Of a stretch of DNA of 64,000 nucleotides, positions 17,295-26,754 are shown one piece after another. The stretch lies in NCBI RefSeq assembly GCF_009827055.1, contig NZ_WUMK01000016.1, positions 1 through 64,000 on the forward strand. Direction: 5' to 3'. Both the position numbers and the translations under genes were made by a program. Positions within the stretch are counted from its first letter, which is position 1; the number at the start of each line of letters is the position of its first letter. The DNA is from Shinella kummerowiae. GTDB taxonomy: Bacteria; Pseudomonadota; Alphaproteobacteria; Rhizobiales; Rhizobiaceae. The notes under the pieces were generated by a model. It did not search any database, was not told the DNA's origin, and saw only the letters and a program-made list of their open reading frames with translations.

Positions 17295-18110
17295 TCACTG
17301 GCCCTTCTTCTGGTTCGGCCAGTTGTGGGTCTCGCCGGTCGCATCGCGGCACCAGCGATAGAAGGCGTCGTAGAGAAGCATGCCGGCATCGAGTTGTTCG
17401 AGATCGTCGTTGAACATGCGCGACAGGCCGAGCGAGGCCGCGACCAGCCCCGCCACTTCCGGCGCAAGGTCGGGCCGGGCGGTGTCGGCGCCGCGCACGA
17501 TCGCGGCGAGCCGGGAAAGCGGCTCCGAGGCAAGGCCGAACTCCTCGATCATCACGTCGAAGGTGCACAGTTCACCCCGATGGCTCCAGAACACCTCCTC
17601 GATGTCGAACGGCGTCGCGCCGAACCGCTCGCCGACCAGGGAGACGTCCGCTGCCGGCACGAACAGGAACAAGGCGGAGGGATCGACGAAGCGCCGGATC
17701 AGCCAGGGGCAGGCGATCCGGTCGATCTTCGGCCGGGACCGTGTGACCCAGACGGTACGGTCCTGCGCATCGCGCGCCGGCAGTTTTTCCTCCGGCACGG
17801 CCGCGCCGCTAAAGCGGATCCAGGCCTCGAAGCCGCCTTCCAGCACTTCGGCGTCGATGCCCGCGTGCCGTAGATAGGCGGCGACGCCATGGCTGAGCTT
17901 GCGGCCGGCCTGGCAGACGACGACGGCGGGCCCGGCGATCTGGCAGCACCAGTCCGCGACGTCCTTGTGGCGCCGGCGGATGGAGCCGGGCAGAAGCCTG
18001 CGGTCGCGTGCAAAGTCCTCTTCGGTGCGCACGTCGACGATGACGGGCGTATTGGGCGTGCCGATAAGGCGGTTGAGCTTGTCCGGGGAAATTTCGAGAA
18101 ATGACGGCAT
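17295..18110 (-). CDS. chrB: Rhodanese-ChrB fusion protein
   Basis: This 271-residue cytoplasmic protein joins two domains. Residues 1-110 are a rhodanese-like domain with IVDVRTEEDFARDRRLLPGS and the active-site cysteine in VVCQAGRKLS. Residues 125-265 are a ChrB C-terminal domain (WVTRSRPKIDRIACPWLIRR and FVPAADVSLVGERFGATPFD). ChrB proteins act as chromate-responsive regulators or reductases; the rhodanese fusion form lacks the usual N-terminal regulatory domain, so an enzymatic role is more likely. GGAGGA lies nine bases before the ATG at 18110. It is the first gene of the chromate operon. Confidence 0.85.
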   Translation of the reverse strand: MPSFLEISPDKLNRLIGTPNTPVIVDVRTEEDFARDRRLLPGSIRRRHKDVADWCCQIAGPAVVVCQAGRKLSHGVAAYLRHAGIDAEVLEGGFEAWIRFSGAAVPEEKLPARDAQDRTVWVTRSRPKIDRIACPWLIRRFVDPSALFLFVPAADVSLVGERFGATPFDIEEVFWSHRGELCTFDVMIEEFGLASEPLSRLAAIVRGADTARPDLAPEVAGLVAASLGLSRMFNDDLEQLDAGMLLYDAFYRWCRDATGETHNWPNQKKGQ

Positions 18111-18191
18111 GACGCGTCCTCCGTTTTGCGGGTGTGATGGACGCGATTCTTCAGCCTGTCGCCTCGTGGGGTGATCGCGACCCCATGCGCT

Positions 18192-18220
18192 TCCTATGCG
18201 CGTGCGCGCTTTTGCTGTCA
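18192..18220 (-). promoter_or_regulatory. Candidate promoter of the chromate operon
   Basis: On the minus strand TTGACA (18220-18215) and CATAGG (18197-18192) are separated by 17 bases, about 80 bases before the ChrB start. The -35 box is perfect and the -10 box weak. The remaining part of the 345-base gap (18111-18455) shows no gene. Confidence 0.45.
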
Positions 18221-18455
18221 AGCGTATAGGTCGCGCTTGAGGCCGTGACCCGCTAGAGGCGGGCGCGCAGGCGACGCTTCAAGAAGCGGCTCTGGAAGGG
18301 GCCCGCTGAGAACTTCTGTCTGTGGGATATCGGCGGACCACACAACGTCATGAAAACAGTCCTTTAGGGGAAACTTTCTTGACATATGCACTCATATTAA
18401 AATAAGCGCGGCTGGTGCGGCCACGAGGCCGTGTGAGGCTTGAGGCGGACCGGCG

Positions 18456-21041
18456 ATGTCGCTGTCTTTCATCCAGAAATTCGCGGCGCGGGGCGACCGG
18501 CCGGCACTGGTCTTTCCCGGTCACCGAACCGTTACATACGCGGAGCTTGCCCGGCGTATCACCAGTCGCGCCGCACTGTTCGGCTACGGTCGCCGCCTGG
18601 TGGCGATCGAGGCGGGTACCTGCGAGCATGCCATCATCACCTACCTCGCGGCCCTTGCCGCGGGGCATGCAGTCGCGCTGCTTCCGCCCGGCCAGCCGGC
18701 GCTGCTCGACCGCTTCTGCGACGATTTCCGGCCGGAAACCACCTGCCGCTCTATCGACGGGCGCTGGCGGACGGACGCGGACACCCATCTCGATCCTGCG
18801 CCGTTGCATGCGGACCTCGCCTTGCTGCTCTCCACCTCCGGCTCGACCGGGGTCAGCAAGAGCGTGCGCCTATCCGCCAGCGCGCTGGAGGCGAATACCC
18901 GGTCGATCGCCAGCTACCTAGCGCTTTCGGAAGCCGATCGCGGCCTGCTGATGCTGCCATTGCACTATTCCTATGGCCTCTCGGTGCTGAATTCCCATCT
19001 TGCCGTTGGCGCCAGCCTTTTCGTGCCGCGCCATTCTGTGCTCGATGCAGGTTTTGCCGAAGACCTTGCAGACCACGGTGTTACCAATATCGCTGGCGTG
19101 CCGTTCAGCTACGAGCTCTTCGAGCGCATCGGTCTGCGCGAGCGGCACCTACCTTTGCTTCGCTTCATGACCGTGGCCGGCGGCAGGCTTTCGCCGGACC
19201 TCATCACCCGCTATCGCCGGCATATGGAGGATCGCCTCTTCGTCATGTACGGCCAGACTGAGGCGACCGCCCGCATCGCCTATATGCCGCCGGAACGACT
19301 GACCGGCCACGAGGACTGCATCGGCATGGCGATTCCGGGTGGCCGGCTCTCGCTCGTCGGGGAAGACGGGGAAGAGATCACCGGGCAGGGGATTTCCGGC
19401 GAACTCGTCTATTCCGGCCCGAATGTCATGATGGGTTATGCCGCTGGCCGCGACGACCTCGCGCAAGACCACACGATAAAAGATCTGAAGACCGGCGACC
19501 TTGCCGAGCGCACCGATGACGGTTTCTTCCGCATCGTCGGACGCCTGAAACGGTTTTCGAAGATCGCCGGACTGCGCATCGCGCATGATGCGATCGAGCA
19601 GGCTTTTGCCCGCGACGGTCTCGATGTCGTCGTGACGGGCACGGACAGCCAACTCACCGCTTTTTTCACCGGAGCGGCCCGGGAAGAAGACGTGCGGGCA
19701 AAACTTGCCGGCGCAAGCGGGCTCGCCCTGCTGCACGTCGCTGCCCGCCGCATTCCGGCTCTGCCGCGCACGGCGAACGGCAAGATCGACTATGCCGTGC
19801 TAACGGCCCTCTCATCCCGCGAGGAACCCGCATCCGGCGGCGTGCGGGAGGCCTTTCGCCGGGCTTTCTTCCCGAAGGCGATTGCCGAAACGGATAGTTT
19901 TGCCACGCTCGGCGGCGATTCGCTGCGCTTCGTCGAACTCTCGGTGGGACTGGAGCGCACGCTCGGTGCCCTGCCGGAGGGCTGGGAGCGCATGACGGTC
20001 GGCGCGCTGAGCGCGCGCGAACCGCAGGCGGCGGCAAAACCCCGTATCGGCATCGATATTCCGCTGCGCGTCATCGCCATCCTGCTCGTCGTCCTGCATC
20101 ACGAAATGCTCTGGCCCATTCCGGGCGGCTCGGCGCTGATGCTGGTGCTGGTCGGCTTCTCGTTGGCGCGCTTCCAGCCCGGCAATTTTTCGCGGGGTGA
20201 TCGCAAGGCGCTGCTGCGGCCGCTCATGACGGTACTCGTGCCCTATGCCGGGCTTCTGGTCGGTTATGCCGCCGCCTGGGGGGAGGTGCCCTGGGCCTCG
20301 GTGTTCCTCGTCGGCAATTTCGGCTTTGCCGATCCCGACCGGCACACCATGCTGCCCTATCTCTATTGGTTCGTGGAACTCTTCACGCAGGTCCTGCTGA
20401 TCTTCACCGGGCTCTCCTTCCTGCCGAAGGCGCGTGCTGCGGTGGCGCAAAATCCCTTTGGTGCAGGGCTTTTTGTGCTCGGGCTGGCGGTGGCGGTGCG
20501 GTTCGTTGCGCCGTTCTTCATCGATATTGGCAACCGGCAGATTTTTACCCTCTACTGGAATGTCTACCTCGTCGCGCTCGGCTGGTGCGCCTTCCATGCG
20601 CCGGGGCCGCGCAGCCGGACGCTGCTGAGCGGTTTTGCGGCGGTGCTGTTTTTCGTCCTCGGCTTCGTCGATGGCGTGTGGATCGGCACGACGATCAAAT
20701 ATCTCGTCGTCTTCGCCGGCTTCCTCGCCCTCGTCCATCTGCCGTCGCTCGCCCTGCCGCGCTGGCTGTTCATCGGGCTGATGCCCACTGCAGCGGCAAG
20801 CTACCACATCTATCTGTTTCACCGGCTGGTGCCGGACGTGATGATGGTGCCGCTGCACGGCACCGCCATCGCGCCGGCTCTGTTCCACGCAACCGCGATC
20901 GTCGGCGGGCTGGCGCTCGGGATTGCGGTGTGGTTCGTCCAGCGCACGATCATTCGCCGTCTCTCGGCGTTGCGGGCTAGGGCGCCGGACTCAGTGGTGA
21001 ATGTTGCGCGCGACTACACAACCTTGGCAACCAGAAGGTAG
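18456..21041 (+). CDS. Adenylation-carrier-membrane acyltransferase fusion (single-module NRPS-like)
   Basis: This 861-residue protein has three parts. Residues 1-450 are an AMP-forming adenylation domain (LLLSTSGSTGVSKSV, the A8-like GDLAERTDDGFFRIVGRLKR, and PRTANGKIDY near the end). Residues 465-515 are a carrier domain with the phosphopantetheine serine in GGDSLRF. Residues 530-845 are a polytopic membrane domain with about ten segments resembling acyltransferase-3 proteins, with a His pair in LVVLHHEM. It would activate an amino or carboxylic acid, hold it as a thioester and pass it to a membrane-side acceptor, a single-chain parallel to the DltA-DltC-DltB logic. The substrate and acceptor are unknown. 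The N-terminal SD is weak. An IS6 element lies 32 bases after the stop. Confidence 0.8.
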   Translation: MSLSFIQKFAARGDRPALVFPGHRTVTYAELARRITSRAALFGYGRRLVAIEAGTCEHAIITYLAALAAGHAVALLPPGQPALLDRFCDDFRPETTCRSIDGRWRTDADTHLDPAPLHADLALLLSTSGSTGVSKSVRLSASALEANTRSIASYLALSEADRGLLMLPLHYSYGLSVLNSHLAVGASLFVPRHSVLDAGFAEDLADHGVTNIAGVPFSYELFERIGLRERHLPLLRFMTVAGGRLSPDLITRYRRHMEDRLFVMYGQTEATARIAYMPPERLTGHEDCIGMAIPGGRLSLVGEDGEEITGQGISGELVYSGPNVMMGYAAGRDDLAQDHTIKDLKTGDLAERTDDGFFRIVGRLKRFSKIAGLRIAHDAIEQAFARDGLDVVVTGTDSQLTAFFTGAAREEDVRAKLAGASGLALLHVAARRIPALPRTANGKIDYAVLTALSSREEPASGGVREAFRRAFFPKAIAETDSFATLGGDSLRFVELSVGLERTLGALPEGWERMTVGALSAREPQAAAKPRIGIDIPLRVIAILLVVLHHEMLWPIPGGSALMLVLVGFSLARFQPGNFSRGDRKALLRPLMTVLVPYAGLLVGYAAAWGEVPWASVFLVGNFGFADPDRHTMLPYLYWFVELFTQVLLIFTGLSFLPKARAAVAQNPFGAGLFVLGLAVAVRFVAPFFIDIGNRQIFTLYWNVYLVALGWCAFHAPGPRSRTLLSGFAAVLFFVLGFVDGVWIGTTIKYLVVFAGFLALVHLPSLALPRWLFIGLMPTAAASYHIYLFHRLVPDVMMVPLHGTAIAPALFHATAIVGGLALGIAVWFVQRTIIRRLSALRARAPDSVVNVARDYTTLATRR

Positions 21042-21073
21042 CGCTAGCCATCCGTTTTTGCATCTCTGGTAGG

Positions 21074-21880
21074 GGCGTTGTCACGTTGTTGGTGGCTTAA
21101 CGGTTGATTGGCTATCTGGGCCTGATGAGCAGTCTCATCGTCAGCTATAAGAACCACCGTTTTCCGCCGCAGATCATTGCCCGCGCGGTCTGGCTTTATT
21201 TCGGGTTTCCATTGAGCCTGCGGCTGGTTGAGGAAATGCTTCTGGAGCGCGGCATCATTGTCTCTTACGAAACGATCCGGCGATGGGGTCGCAAGTTCGG
21301 GGCGGCCTACGCAAAGCAGTTGCGCAGAAAGAAGCCATCGCGAAAGGATATCTGGCATCTGGACGAGGTGGTGATTTCCATTGGTGGTCGGAAGCACTGG
21401 CTTTGGCGCGCCGTCGACCAGGACGGGTATGTACTCGACGAAATCGTACAGGCTCGTCGCGACACGAAGGCTGCCAGGCGATTGCTGCTCAGATTGCTGA
21501 AGAAGCAAGGCCTTGCTCCAAAGCGGATCGTCACCGACAAACTGCGCTCGTATGGGGCAGCAAAGCGGGATCTGATGCCTGCCGTCGAGCATCGATCGCA
21601 CAAAGGCCCGAACAATCGCGCGGAAAATTCTCACCTGCCGCTACGAAAGCGAGAAAGGGTGATGCAGGGCTTTCGATCTGTCGGCGGCTTACAACGTTTC
21701 ATCTCGGTCTTCTCGGCAGTCAGAAATCACTTCATCCAGCACCACCAGAAACACTCTGCACTCGCCACTCATATTCATCGGATCCGCGCTATGGCGCAGT
21801 GGAAAGCCGTGACCGTTTCAGTTGCCTGAGTTCAATGGCAAGCGCTTCATCTCGCCTCAGCAAAACAACGTGACATCACC
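21074..21880 (+). mobile_element. IS6-family insertion sequence, apparently complete
   Basis: The element is about 807 bases with related terminal inverted repeats: GGCGTTGTCACGTTGTT on the left (21074-21090) and, read inward from the right end, GGTGATGTCACGTTGTT (21880-21864). Flanking 8-mers (CTGGTAGG and TTCCGCCG) do not match, so no target duplication is left, as expected after recombination between IS6 copies. Fragments of related elements occur at 12130, 28592 and 30827. Confidence 0.75.
21125..21829 (+). CDS. IS6-family transposase
   Basis: This is a full-length DDE transposase of 234 residues starting MSSLIVSYKNHRFPPQIIA. A zinc/HTH-like N-terminus (SYETIRRWGRKFG) precedes the catalytic triad: Asp in HLDEVVISIGG, Asp in VTDKLRSYGAA and Glu in RAENSHLPLRKRER. 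The frame is uninterrupted, so the enzyme is probably active. IS6 elements move replicatively and form cointegrates, which can explain the related fragments and the mosaic arrangement of this region. Confidence 0.93.
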   Translation: MSSLIVSYKNHRFPPQIIARAVWLYFGFPLSLRLVEEMLLERGIIVSYETIRRWGRKFGAAYAKQLRRKKPSRKDIWHLDEVVISIGGRKHWLWRAVDQDGYVLDEIVQARRDTKAARRLLLRLLKKQGLAPKRIVTDKLRSYGAAKRDLMPAVEHRSHKGPNNRAENSHLPLRKRERVMQGFRSVGGLQRFISVFSAVRNHFIQHHQKHSALATHIHRIRAMAQWKAVTVSVA

Positions 21881-21905
21881 TTCCGCCGTCATCGTATCGG
21901 CAAGA

Positions 21906-22170
21906 TGAAGTTCAAGGTGACCAACTGGGCGGAGTATGAGGCAGGCCTTGGTCGGCGTGGCAGCCTGACACTTTGACGCCGGAGGCACTGTCGTCATGAC
22001 AGGCGCCGAAGCGCACGACACGCGGTGGCCACCGCGCTATTCCGATCTGGCGATCGAGACCGCCCTGACCCTGGGAATGGTGTTCGGTCTGCGCCTGCGT
22101 CAGACGGAAGGCTTCGTGACCTCGGTGCTGGAGTTGATTGGACTAGACTTCGCTGTTCCCGATCATGCGA
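21906..22170 (+). pseudogene. IS5-family transposase N-terminal remnant, frameshifted
   Basis: The frame begins MKFKVTNWAEYEAGLGRRGS, reaches LTL and hits a stop where the family reads W. The similarity resumes in another frame with RYSDLAIETALTLGMVFGLR and LRQTEGFVTSVLELIGLDF, then breaks at VPDHAIP instead of the family VPDHTT. So one deletion and a 3' truncation have destroyed it. It lies just right of the IS6 element and left of the ugp promoter. Confidence 0.75.
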
Positions 22171-22281
22171 TCCCGTACCCATCGTCATTCCTGCCAGACC
22201 ACACAGGCCTCCCGCGCCGAAGATAGCCGCCTAACGTAAGAAAAGGCTTAAGCGCCGGGCAATCTTTCGACGGCGGACCGT

Positions 22282-22339
22282 CCTGCAAATTCGTGTCGCA
22301 AAGCGATAATTTCGTTTGCAGGTTCGTTTTTCTTCGTTT
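22282..22339 (+). promoter_or_regulatory. Candidate operator region of the ugp operon
   Basis: An inverted repeat CCTGCAAA (22282-22289) / TTTGCAGG (22315-22322) overlaps three direct copies of TTCGTTT at 22311-22317, 22323-22329 and 22333-22339. TTCGTTT-like repeats are typical of DeoR-type repressors such as GlpR, which would fit glycerol-3-phosphate control. No PHO box was seen. The regulator gene is not in the window. Confidence 0.4.
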
Positions 22340-22441
22340 TGAATGCAGCTTGCTTCGCTGCGAAGCGGGCCGGGGCGGGATCGAGGAGGATCTCCCTTCG
22401 GAACAGGTCGTTTCCAGCGGCCGGAACATCAGGGAGGAAAC

Positions 22442-23749
22442 ATGTCTAATCGTCTCATCGCCACCTCGACAGCCGCCATCACCCTTTCGCTCCTGCTTGG
22501 ATCGAGCGCACTTGCCGCAACCGAACTGCAATGGTGGCATGCCATGACCGGCGCCAACAACGAGGTTGTCGACCAGTTGGCGAAGGAATTCAACGGAAGC
22601 CAGAGCGAGTACAAGGTCGTTCCGGTGTTCAAGGGAACCTATCCCGAGACGCTGAACGCCGGCATCGCCGCCTACCGCTCCAAGCAGCCGCCCGCGATCA
22701 TCCAGGTGTTCGACGCGGGCAGCGGCGTGATGATGAGGGCCGAGGGCGCCATCGTGCCGGCCGCCGACGTCTTGCAGAAGGGCGGCTACACCTTCGACAA
22801 GTCGCAGTATCTCGCGGGCATCGTCGCCTATTATTCCAAGCCGGACGGCACCATGCTGTCCTTCCCCTACAATTCGTCCTCGCCGATCCTCTACTACAAC
22901 AAGGACGCCTTCACTAAGGCGGGGCTCGACGCGGAGAACCCGCCGAAGACCTGGCCGGAAGTCTTTGAGGCAGCAAAGAAGATCAAGGCGAGCGACGCGG
23001 CGAAATGCGGTATCACCTCCACCTGGCTAACCTGGATTCAGACCGAGAATTTCGCCGCCTGGAACAATGTCGCCTATGGCACGAACGAGAACGGCCTCGG
23101 TAGCACCGATGTGAAGCTCGAGTTCAACGCGCCGCTGTTCGTGGAGCATTTCCAGGCCATCGCCGACCTTGCCAAGGACGGCACGTTCCGTTACGGCGGG
23201 CGCACCTCCGAAGCCAAGCAGCTATTCATGTCGGGCGAATGCGCGATCCTGACCGAATCCTCTGGCGGCCTCGGCGATATCGTCAAGTCCGGCGTCAACT
23301 ACGGTATCGGCCAGTTGCCCTATTATGAAGGCCACGGCCCGCAGAACACCATTCCCGGCGGCGCCAGCCTCTGGGTCTTCGGCGGCAAGAGCGACGAGGA
23401 ATACAAGGGCGTCGCGCAGTTCTTCAACTTCCTGTCGCAGACGCAGATCCAGGCTCGCCTCCACCAGGTCTCCGGCTACCTGCCGGTCACCAACGCGGCC
23501 TATGAGGAAACCAAGAAGTCTGGCTTCTACGAGAAGAACCCGGCCCGCGAGACGCCGATCCTGCAGATGATGGGCAAGGCGCCGACCGAGAACTCGAAGG
23601 GCGTGCGCCTCGTCAACCTGCCGCAGGTGCGCGACATCATGAACGAGGAGTTCGAGGCGATGCTGGCCGGCTCGCAGGACGCCAAGACAGCGCTCGACAA
23701 GTCCGTCGAGCGCGGCAATGCGGCGATCGCGGAGGCGATCGGCAACTGA
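22442..23749 (+). CDS. ugpB: sn-Glycerol-3-phosphate ABC transporter, periplasmic binding protein UgpB
   Basis: This is the periplasmic substrate-binding protein of the Ugp importer, 435 residues from ATG 22442, with GGAGG seven bases upstream. A Sec signal peptide (residues 1-25, ending SSALAATELQ) is followed by the UgpB opening TELQWWHAMTGANNEVVD and the internal PFNSSSP-like segment SFPYNSSSPILYYNKDAF. Length and motif order match UgpB. It is the first gene of ugpBAEC and would deliver glycerol-3-phosphate or glycerophosphodiesters to UgpAE. Confidence 0.93.
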   Translation: MSNRLIATSTAAITLSLLLGSSALAATELQWWHAMTGANNEVVDQLAKEFNGSQSEYKVVPVFKGTYPETLNAGIAAYRSKQPPAIIQVFDAGSGVMMRAEGAIVPAADVLQKGGYTFDKSQYLAGIVAYYSKPDGTMLSFPYNSSSPILYYNKDAFTKAGLDAENPPKTWPEVFEAAKKIKASDAAKCGITSTWLTWIQTENFAAWNNVAYGTNENGLGSTDVKLEFNAPLFVEHFQAIADLAKDGTFRYGGRTSEAKQLFMSGECAILTESSGGLGDIVKSGVNYGIGQLPYYEGHGPQNTIPGGASLWVFGGKSDEEYKGVAQFFNFLSQTQIQARLHQVSGYLPVTNAAYEETKKSGFYEKNPARETPILQMMGKAPTENSKGVRLVNLPQVRDIMNEEFEAMLAGSQDAKTALDKSVERGNAAIAEAIGN

Positions 23750-23768
23750 GCGTAGTAGGATGCCGGAT

Positions 23769-23798
23769 GCCGCCCGCCGCCTTCAGGGCGCGGGCGGC
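23769..23798 (+). repeat. Intercistronic hairpin between ugpB and ugpA
   Basis: GCCGCCCGC (23769-23777) pairs perfectly with GCGGGCGGC (23790-23798) across a 12-base loop. It lies in the 87-base gap after ugpB and has no U-tract. Hairpins in this position often stabilise the upstream binding-protein message so that it is made in excess over the permease. Confidence 0.6.
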
Positions 23799-23836
23799 GG
23801 ACGGCGCGTCTTGAATTGTCGCTTCGGGAGACCGCC

Positions 23837-24718
23837 TTGCACACCGTCGCCTTCCCCAACAAGATCCTGCCCTATCTCCTGGTGGCGCCGCAGATCATCC
23901 TCACCGTGGTCTTCTTCTTCTGGCCGGCGAGCCAGGCGATCTACCAGTCGACCCTGCGCGAGGATCCGTTCGGCCTGAAGAGCGGCTTCGTCGGCCTTGC
24001 CAATTTTTCCGCCGTGCTCGCCGATCCGAACTACCTCTCCTCGCTGCAGGTCACCGTGGTCTTCATTGTCCTGACGGCGCTGGTGTCGATGGGCGTCGCG
24101 CTGCTGCTGGCGACCACCGCCGACAAGGTGGTGCGCGGCCAGACGCTCTATCGCACGCTGCTGATCTGGCCCTATGCGGTGGCGCCGGCCGTTGCCGGCA
24201 TGCTCTGGCTCTTCATGTTCAACCCGGCCATGGGCACGCTTGCCTACCTGCTCCGGCGCAACGGCTTCGGCTGGGACCCGCTTCTCAACGGCGACCAGGC
24301 CATGGCGCTCATCGTGGTCGCGGCCGCCTGGAAGCAGATCAGCTACAATTTCCTGTTCTTCGTCGCCGGCCTGCAGGCGATCCCGAAATCGCTGATCGAG
24401 GCGGCCTCCATCGACGGCGCGCGCGGCACGCGGCGCTTCTGGACCATCGTCTTCCCGCTTCTTGCCCCCACCACCTTCTTCCTCCTCGTGGTCAACACCG
24501 TCTATGCCTTCTTCGACACGTTCGGCATCATCCACGCGGTCACTGGCGGCGGCCCGGCCAAGGCGACCGAGACGCTGGTCTACAAGGTCTACAATGACGG
24601 TTTCGTCAACCTCAACCTCGGCTCCTCCGCCGCGCAATCGGTGATCCTGATGATCATCGTCATCGCGCTGACCGCCTTCCAGTTCCGCTTCGTCGAGAAG
24701 CGCGTGCATTACGGGTGA
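23837..24718 (+). CDS. ugpA: Glycerol-3-phosphate ABC transporter permease UgpA
   Basis: This is an inner-membrane permease of 293 residues with six predicted membrane segments. The TTG at 23837 (reading [18 protein letters not shown]) is preferred because GGGAG lies about eight bases upstream and the sequence matches UgpA N-termini from there. An earlier TTG at 23816 has no ribosome-binding site. The permease EAA loop is [20 protein letters not shown] near residue 200, which docks on UgpC. It is the second gene of ugpBAEC. Confidence 0.9.
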   Translation: MHTVAFPNKILPYLLVAPQIILTVVFFFWPASQAIYQSTLREDPFGLKSGFVGLANFSAVLADPNYLSSLQVTVVFIVLTALVSMGVALLLATTADKVVRGQTLYRTLLIWPYAVAPAVAGMLWLFMFNPAMGTLAYLLRRNGFGWDPLLNGDQAMALIVVAAAWKQISYNFLFFVAGLQAIPKSLIEAASIDGARGTRRFWTIVFPLLAPTTFFLLVVNTVYAFFDTFGIIHAVTGGGPAKATETLVYKVYNDGFVNLNLGSSAAQSVILMIIVIALTAFQFRFVEKRVHYG

Positions 24719-24727
24719 GGAGAGGCC

Positions 24728-25576
24728 ATGATCGAAAAACGCCCCATCGCCAATCTCATCGGCCACCTCGTCCTGATCGTCGGGATCATCGTCGTCGCCT
24801 TCCCGATCTACTATACCTTCATTGCTTCGACGATGACCTCGGAGGCGATCATCCGGCCGCCCATGTCGCTGCTGCCGGGCGGGCATCTGGTCGAGAACTA
24901 TTCCGACGCGATGGCCGGCGGCGTCGAGCGGGTCGTCGGCGTCAGCCTGGAGCGGCTGCTGTTCAATTCCTTCGTCGTGGCCGTCGCCATCGCGGTCGGC
25001 AAGATCGTCATCTCGTTCCTCTCCGCCTTCGCCATCGTCTTCTTCCGTTTTCGGCTGCGCATGGTGTTCTTCTGGATGATCTTCGTCACCCTGATGCTGC
25101 CGGTGGAGGTGCGCATCCTGCCGACCTACAAGGTGATCGTCGATCTCGGCCTGATCGATACCTATGCCGGGCTGACGCTGCCGCTGATGGCATCGGCCAC
25201 CGCGACATTCCTGTTCCGGCAGTTCTTCCTCACCATTCCCGGCGAACTGGTCGAGGCGGCGCGCATCGACAATGCCGGGCCGTTCCGCTTCATGCGCGAT
25301 ATCCTGCTGCCGCTGTCGAGCACCAATATCGCGGCGCTCTTCGTGATCCTCTTCATTTACGGCTGGACGCAGTATCTCTGGCCGCTTCTCGTTACCAACG
25401 ATGCGAAGATGAACACGATCATCATCGGGCTGCGCCGCATGGTGGACTTCACGGACGCCTCCACGCCGTGGAACTACGTCATGGTGACGGCGATCCTCGC
25501 CATCATCCCGCCCATCCTCGTCGTCGTGCTGATGCAGCGATGGTTCGTCAAAGGTCTCGTGGAGACGGAGAAATAA
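24728..25576 (+). CDS. ugpE: Glycerol-3-phosphate ABC transporter permease UgpE
   Basis: This 282-residue inner-membrane permease begins [17 protein letters not shown]. It has six membrane segments and the EAA loop [20 protein letters not shown] near residue 175. AGGAGAGG lies just before the ATG. It partners UgpA to form the translocation pore. Its stop overlaps the ugpC start as TAATG (25574-25578), consistent with coupled translation. Confidence 0.93.
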   Translation: MIEKRPIANLIGHLVLIVGIIVVAFPIYYTFIASTMTSEAIIRPPMSLLPGGHLVENYSDAMAGGVERVVGVSLERLLFNSFVVAVAIAVGKIVISFLSAFAIVFFRFRLRMVFFWMIFVTLMLPVEVRILPTYKVIVDLGLIDTYAGLTLPLMASATATFLFRQFFLTIPGELVEAARIDNAGPFRFMRDILLPLSSTNIAALFVILFIYGWTQYLWPLLVTNDAKMNTIIIGLRRMVDFTDASTPWNYVMVTAILAIIPPILVVVLMQRWFVKGLVETEK

Positions 25577-26622
25577 TGGCCAGGATAGCACTCAACGATG
25601 TCCGCAAGACATACGGGACGGTCGAAGCCATCAAGGGCGTCTCGCTCGACATCGCCGATGGCGAACTGATCGTGCTGGTCGGCCCGTCGGGCTGCGGGAA
25701 ATCGACGCTCTTGCGCATGATCGCCGGGCTCGAAGGTATTACCGGCGGCACGATCTCGATTGGCGACCGGGTCGTCAACGATCTGGAGCCATCGGGCCGC
25801 GATATCGCCATGGTGTTCCAGAACTATGCGCTCTATCCGCACATGACGGTGCGCCAGAACCTCGCTTACGGCCTGAAGAACCGCAACACGCCCAGGCCGG
25901 AAATCGACCGGCGGATTGCCGAGGCGGCCAAGGCGCTGGAGATCGAGCCGTTCCTCGAGCGCAAGCCGCGGCAATTGTCCGGCGGCCAGCGTCAGCGTGT
26001 CGCCATGGGCCGGGCCATTGTGCGCGAGCCCGCCGCCTATCTGTTCGACGAACCGCTTTCCAATCTCGATGCCAAGCTGCGCGTGCAGATGCGGGTGGAG
26101 ATCAAGCGGCTGCAACGCTCCCTCGCGACGACCAGCGTCTATGTCACCCACGACCAGATGGAGGCGATGACGCTCGCCGACCGGCTCGTCGTGCTGAACG
26201 GCGGGCATATCGAGCAGGTCGGCACGCCGATCGAGCTTTACGAGAAGCCGGCGACGACCTTCGTCGCCACCTTCATCGGCTCGCCGTCGATGAGCCTCCT
26301 CGTCGCGCCGGCGACCGGCGACGGATGGACGCTTTCCGGCGCGTCGGCCATGCCGGACGGGACGGCCACCCTCGGCATCCGGCCGGAGGACCTGCACCTG
26401 GCGGAGGAGGGCCGCGACGATACCTTCCGGGCCGACGTCAAGGTCGCCGCCGTCGAGCTTGTCGGGGCGGAGAGCTACGTGCACGCTACGCTGCCGGATG
26501 GCACGCCGATCGTCTTCCGTGTCGCCGGCCGTTCGCGCATCGCGATGGACGACACCATGACCATTGGCGCTGCGGCGTCTAGCCTGCATTTCTTCGACGG
26601 GCGGGGTATGCGGCTGGCTTAG
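25576..26622 (+). CDS. ugpC: Glycerol-3-phosphate ABC transporter ATPase UgpC
   Basis: This is the cytoplasmic ATPase subunit of 348 residues. Walker A is GPSGCGKST, the Q-loop is in [14 protein letters not shown], the ABC signature is [14 protein letters not shown], Walker B is [15 protein letters not shown] and the switch His is in [14 protein letters not shown]-terminal MalK-like regulatory domain (about 235-348) ends the protein, with [13 protein letters not shown]. It closes the ugpBAEC operon. The phosphodiesterase gene ugpQ often found downstream is absent; an IS5 remnant starts 130 bases later. Confidence 0.93.
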   Translation: MARIALNDVRKTYGTVEAIKGVSLDIADGELIVLVGPSGCGKSTLLRMIAGLEGITGGTISIGDRVVNDLEPSGRDIAMVFQNYALYPHMTVRQNLAYGLKNRNTPRPEIDRRIAEAAKALEIEPFLERKPRQLSGGQRQRVAMGRAIVREPAAYLFDEPLSNLDAKLRVQMRVEIKRLQRSLATTSVYVTHDQMEAMTLADRLVVLNGGHIEQVGTPIELYEKPATTFVATFIGSPSMSLLVAPATGDGWTLSGASAMPDGTATLGIRPEDLHLAEEGRDDTFRADVKVAAVELVGAESYVHATLPDGTPIVFRVAGRSRIAMDDTMTIGAAASSLHFFDGRGMRLA

Positions 26623-26754
26623 CCGAAAGGGGCGTCACGGTAGGATCAGGCGTTCCATGAGGACCTTCAGGTCCCGGGCCACGGCAAAACTGTCGTCCTG
26701 GGGCGTTGGTGCATCGGTCGTGAAAAGAACAGACTTCCGTCTGTGATGCTGTGA

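Noticed and set aside
19812-20888. 358-codon minus-strand frame within the adenylation-acyltransferase gene
   Set aside because: It is a shadow of the membrane domain; the composition is hydrophilic and repetitive with no motif.
23783-25591. 602-codon minus-strand frame over ugpA and ugpE
   Set aside because: It is antisense to two permeases with EAA loops and is dominated by His, Asp, Glu, Arg and Gly, typical of an antisense shadow.
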